Positions 5,970 through 8,526 of a DNA stretch of 8,526 bases are shown here, one piece after another. How positions within the stretch are numbered: position 1 is the first letter of the stretch; every line of letters starts with the position of its first letter. The stretch comes from JANNRR01 sp043736155 (GTDB lineage: Bacteria > Pseudomonadota > Alphaproteobacteria > Rhodobacterales > Rhodobacteraceae), in NCBI GenBank assembly GCA_043736155.1, contig JAYTDA010000312.1, positions 1 through 8,526 on the forward strand, read 5' to 3'. The notes under the pieces are model-generated. The model made no database searches and was not told where the DNA came from. It saw nothing but the letters and a program-made list of their open reading frames with translations. Made by a program: the position numbers and the translations under genes.

Positions 5970-8498
5970 GTGAACCTGATCGTCTTCCTCAGCATCCTTG
6001 CCGGGTTGTTTGTCATGATCGGCATCGGTCAGCCGCTGGCGGAACGGCTGCGCATGCCGTTTTCGGTGTTGCTGGCGCTGATCGGCATTGTCATCGGTGC
6101 CGGAGCCGGGTGGTTCTTGCGCACCGAACTGACCGATGTGCTGAACCCGGTGGCGATCTCGATTCTGACCCTGCCGATCAGCAGTCAGGTGTTCCTGTAC
6201 GTCTTTCTGCCCACCCTGTTGTTCCATGTCGCCCTGAAGCTGGATCTGCGGCGGATGCTGGATGACTGGGTGCCGATCCTGACGATGGCGGTGGTGGCGG
6301 TGCTGGTCTCCACCGTCTTCATTGGCGCGGCGCTGAACCTGTTTGTGCCGCAGCCCTTTGTGGTCTGCCTGTTGCTGGGCGCAGTGGTGGCCACCACTGA
6401 CCCCTCGGTGGTAGCGGGGCTGTTTCGCGAAATCGGTGCACCGGAACGGCTGACCCGGCTGATCGAAGGCGAAAGCCTGCTGAACGATGCCGCCGCCATC
6501 GCGCTGTTCGGGTTTTTCGTCGCGGTCATCCTGCCCGGTGCAGCGGAACAGACGGTGCTGCAGGCGGCAGGGTCGTTTGTGCTGCTGCTGGGCGGCGGGT
6601 TGCTGACCGGTTTTGCCATGGCGGGGGCCACCCTGGCGCTGATGGAAGGGCTGCGGCGGCACCAATTGGCGCAGATGTCGGTGTCTCTGGCCTTGCCCTA
6701 TGGCACCTTTATCGTGGCCGAACAGGTGTTTCACGTTTCCGGCGTGATTGCGGTGGTGGCTGCGGGGATGCTGCTCAACTTTGCCGGGCCCTCGCGGCTG
6801 GCACCGGGCAGCTGGGCCTATCTGCGCGAAACCTGGGAGCTGTTGTCGCACTGGGCCGGGTCATTGGTGTTCATTCTGGCGGCATTGCTGGTGCCGCGGC
6901 TGCTGGGTGGGGTGACCTGGGCCGAAGTGGGGCTGGTCGGGGTGGTCATTCTGGCCGCCTTTGCCGCCCGCGCCGTCATCCTGTTCGGTGTGCTGGAAGG
7001 GTTGACGGCGCTGAACCTGTCGCCGCATGTGTCGCGGGCGTCCAAGCTGGTGATGCTGTGGGGGGGGCTGCGCGGTGCGGTGACGCTGGCGCTGGCGCTG
7101 GCGGTCTCGGAAAACCCCGGGTTGCCGGACCCGGCGCAGCGGCTGGTCACCGTGCTGGCCACCGGCTTTACCCTGTTCACCCTGCTGGTACAGGGCAGCA
7201 CCCTGCGGCTCTTGATGCGGGGATTGCGGATCAACCAGCTGTCGCCGATCGAGGCCGCTTTGCAAAATCAGGTGGTGGCGGTGGCGCTTCAAACCGTGCG
7301 TGAGGAGTTGAAAGACAGCACCGAACGCCACCGGCTGTCGAAAGCCATCGTGCGGTCGGAAGCCAAGGAATTTGCCAAGCGGCTGGATCTGGCGGTGGCC
7401 CGCGCCGAGGAAAGCGCCCAGATATTGGACCGCGACCGGCTGACGCTGGGGCTGGTGACCCTGGCGGGGCGCGAACGCGAGATGGTGCTGGAAAGCTACC
7501 GCGCCGATGCCATTTCGGTGCGGCTGGTCGACCGGCTGCTGGCCGATGTGGCGCGGCTGATCGAACGGACCCGGGTCGGGGGGCGGACCGAATACCGCGC
7601 CACCGCACGGCTGAACATGGGATACGGGCGGGGCCACCGGCTGGCGTCGCTGCTGCACCGGCGGGGCCGGTTGTCGGGGATGCTGGCGCGCATCGTCGCC
7701 GACCGGTTCGAGGTGCTGCTGGTCAGCCGCATGCTGATGCGCGATCTGCACGGCTTTGTCGACAGCAAGATCCTGCGCATCCACGGCCGCCGCGTCGCCG
7801 ATCTGTTGCATGACATCCTGACCCGGCGTGAAGACGAATGTGACCGCGATCTGGCCGGGATGCGGCTGCAATATCCCGGCCATGCCGAACAGGTCGAGCG
7901 CGGCTTTATCCGCAAGGCGCAACTGGCGCTGGAAGAGCGCGAGATGCGCGCCGCCCGGGATGACGGCCTGATCGGCCCTGACCTTTATGCCGGGTTGGCG
8001 CGGCGGCTGGCTGTGCGGCGGCGCAGCGCCTCGGCCCGGCCGAAGCTGGATCTGGCGCGGCAGAAAAGCGATATGGTGGCGCAGTTTGCGCTGTTTGCCA
8101 GCCTGTCACCCGGGCGCCGCCGCGCCCTGACCGAGGCGTTGGTGACGCTGTATGCCGATCCGGGGGATGTGCTGATCCGGCGCGGCGACGGCGCGGATGC
8201 GGTGTTTTTCATCGCCTCGGGGGCGGTGGAGATGGATATTGCCGGGCAAAAGCGGCTGATCGGTTCTGGCGAGATGTATGGCGAACTGGCGCTGTTGACC
8301 GGCCAGAAAAAGCGCCGCGCCTGGGTGCGGGCGGTGACGCACTGCACCTTGCTGATGCTGGACGAAGCCCGGTTCCGCGCGCTGTTGCTGCGTAGCCCCG
8401 AGATCCATGCGCTGGTGCTGGATAATGCCAAGGGCCGCGGGATCGACCCTGAACTGGTGGCGCGGATGATCGGCGGCGGGGTGCAGGGGACGGAGTAG
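5970..8498 (+). CDS. Na+/H+ exchanger (CPA1/NhaP type) with long cytoplasmic tail and cyclic-nucleotide-binding domain
   Basis: This is an inner-membrane cation:proton antiporter, probably exporting Na+ or exchanging K+ for H+; the ion is not decided by sequence. From the GTG at 5970 it is 842 residues, about twice a plain NhaP. Residues 1 to about 405 carry roughly 12 hydrophobic segments with CPA1 marks: TDPSVVAGLF (Asp144), EGESLLNDAAAIALF (Asn172-Asp173, the ND pair of electroneutral exchangers) and WGGLRGA with Arg368. Residues about 415-704 are a charged helical linker. Residues about 705-830 are a CRP-like cyclic-nucleotide-binding domain. Its cassette GELALLTGQKKRRAWVRA has Glu772 and Arg782, ten apart like Glu72 and Arg82 of E. 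coli CRP; Ser83 is replaced by Arg. The order matches plant SOS1 and sperm NHE. The start is uncertain: GTG 5970 begins just before the first membrane helix but has no clear ribosome site. ATG 5868 (876 residues) and GTG 5898 are in frame and would add a tail with no recognisable feature. Confidence 0.88.
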   Translation: MNLIVFLSILAGLFVMIGIGQPLAERLRMPFSVLLALIGIVIGAGAGWFLRTELTDVLNPVAISILTLPISSQVFLYVFLPTLLFHVALKLDLRRMLDDWVPILTMAVVAVLVSTVFIGAALNLFVPQPFVVCLLLGAVVATTDPSVVAGLFREIGAPERLTRLIEGESLLNDAAAIALFGFFVAVILPGAAEQTVLQAAGSFVLLLGGGLLTGFAMAGATLALMEGLRRHQLAQMSVSLALPYGTFIVAEQVFHVSGVIAVVAAGMLLNFAGPSRLAPGSWAYLRETWELLSHWAGSLVFILAALLVPRLLGGVTWAEVGLVGVVILAAFAARAVILFGVLEGLTALNLSPHVSRASKLVMLWGGLRGAVTLALALAVSENPGLPDPAQRLVTVLATGFTLFTLLVQGSTLRLLMRGLRINQLSPIEAALQNQVVAVALQTVREELKDSTERHRLSKAIVRSEAKEFAKRLDLAVARAEESAQILDRDRLTLGLVTLAGREREMVLESYRADAISVRLVDRLLADVARLIERTRVGGRTEYRATARLNMGYGRGHRLASLLHRRGRLSGMLARIVADRFEVLLVSRMLMRDLHGFVDSKILRIHGRRVADLLHDILTRREDECDRDLAGMRLQYPGHAEQVERGFIRKAQLALEEREMRAARDDGLIGPDLYAGLARRLAVRRRSASARPKLDLARQKSDMVAQFALFASLSPGRRRALTEALVTLYADPGDVLIRRGDGADAVFFIASGAVEMDIAGQKRLIGSGEMYGELALLTGQKKRRAWVRAVTHCTLLMLDEARFRALLLRSPEIHALVLDNAKGRGIDPELVARMIGGGVQGTE

Positions 8499-8505
8499 GG
8501 GCACA

Positions 8506-8526
8506 GGCGAAGCCGGGGGCTTTGCC
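8506..8526 (+). terminator. Hairpin after the exchanger gene, cut by the window edge
   Basis: GGCGAAGCC (8506-8514) pairs with GGCTTTGCC (8518-8526) around GGG, with one G-U pair in RNA. It begins 7 bases after the TAG at 8496-8498, a natural terminator position. The last 12 bases (8515-8526, G-run then CTTTGCC) resemble the G-run/loop/GCC of the glgC-glgA hairpin, so it may be the start of a second copy of that element. What follows, including any U-tract, is not visible. Confidence 0.45.

Noticed and set aside
5751..6851. Open frame of 366 codons on the - strand opposite the exchanger start
   Set aside because: It has very biased composition (Gln, His, Arg) and no recognisable domain, and it overlaps a clear exchanger core on the + strand.

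Overview
The window is GC-rich (codon third positions are mostly G or C). It reads as chromosomal DNA of an alphaproteobacterium, most likely a member of the Rhodobacteraceae. Three things suggest this: the gene order glgC-glgA-glgX-pgm, the close resemblance of the GlgA, GlgX and Pgm products to what I remember of Rhodobacter-type proteins, and intergenic G-run/C-run hairpins of a style common in that family. The family assignment is inference from memory, not a search. All genes lie on the + strand.

Positions 1-5555 are the 3' part of a glycogen operon. It holds the last 90 codons of glgC (ADP-glucose pyrophosphorylase), then glgA (glycogen synthase), glgX (debranching enzyme) and pgm (phosphoglucomutase). 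A 77-bp gap with a perfect 9-bp G/C hairpin separates glgC from glgA. glgA and glgX overlap by the four bases GTGA, and pgm follows glgX after 14 bp with a strong ribosome binding site. The enzymes form one circuit. Pgm interconverts glucose-6-P and glucose-1-P, GlgC activates glucose-1-P to ADP-glucose, GlgA extends the alpha-1,4 chain, and GlgX removes branches during breakdown. The start of the operon lies upstream of the window; glgB and glgP would be expected there but are not seen.

Positions 5556-5969 contain no convincing gene but are full of secondary structure. A roughly 126-bp imperfect palindrome lies at 5588-5713. Two tandem perfect 8-bp stems, each with a 3-nt loop, lie at 5801-5841, and a third bulged hairpin lies at 5860-5884. 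This looks like a compound, probably multi-copy intergenic repeat that also forms the leader of the next gene.

Positions 5970-8498 encode a CPA1-family Na+/H+ exchanger of about 842 residues. A long cytoplasmic linker and a C-terminal cyclic-nucleotide-binding domain follow its membrane part. This is the architecture of plant SOS1 and animal sperm NHE. It is the most biologically interesting gene here, because the key CRP ligand residues (Glu and Arg, ten residues apart) are retained. A further hairpin begins right after it and runs into the window edge. I saw no tRNA, rRNA, CRISPR array, insertion sequence or defence system, and no strong case for a wholly new multi-gene system.
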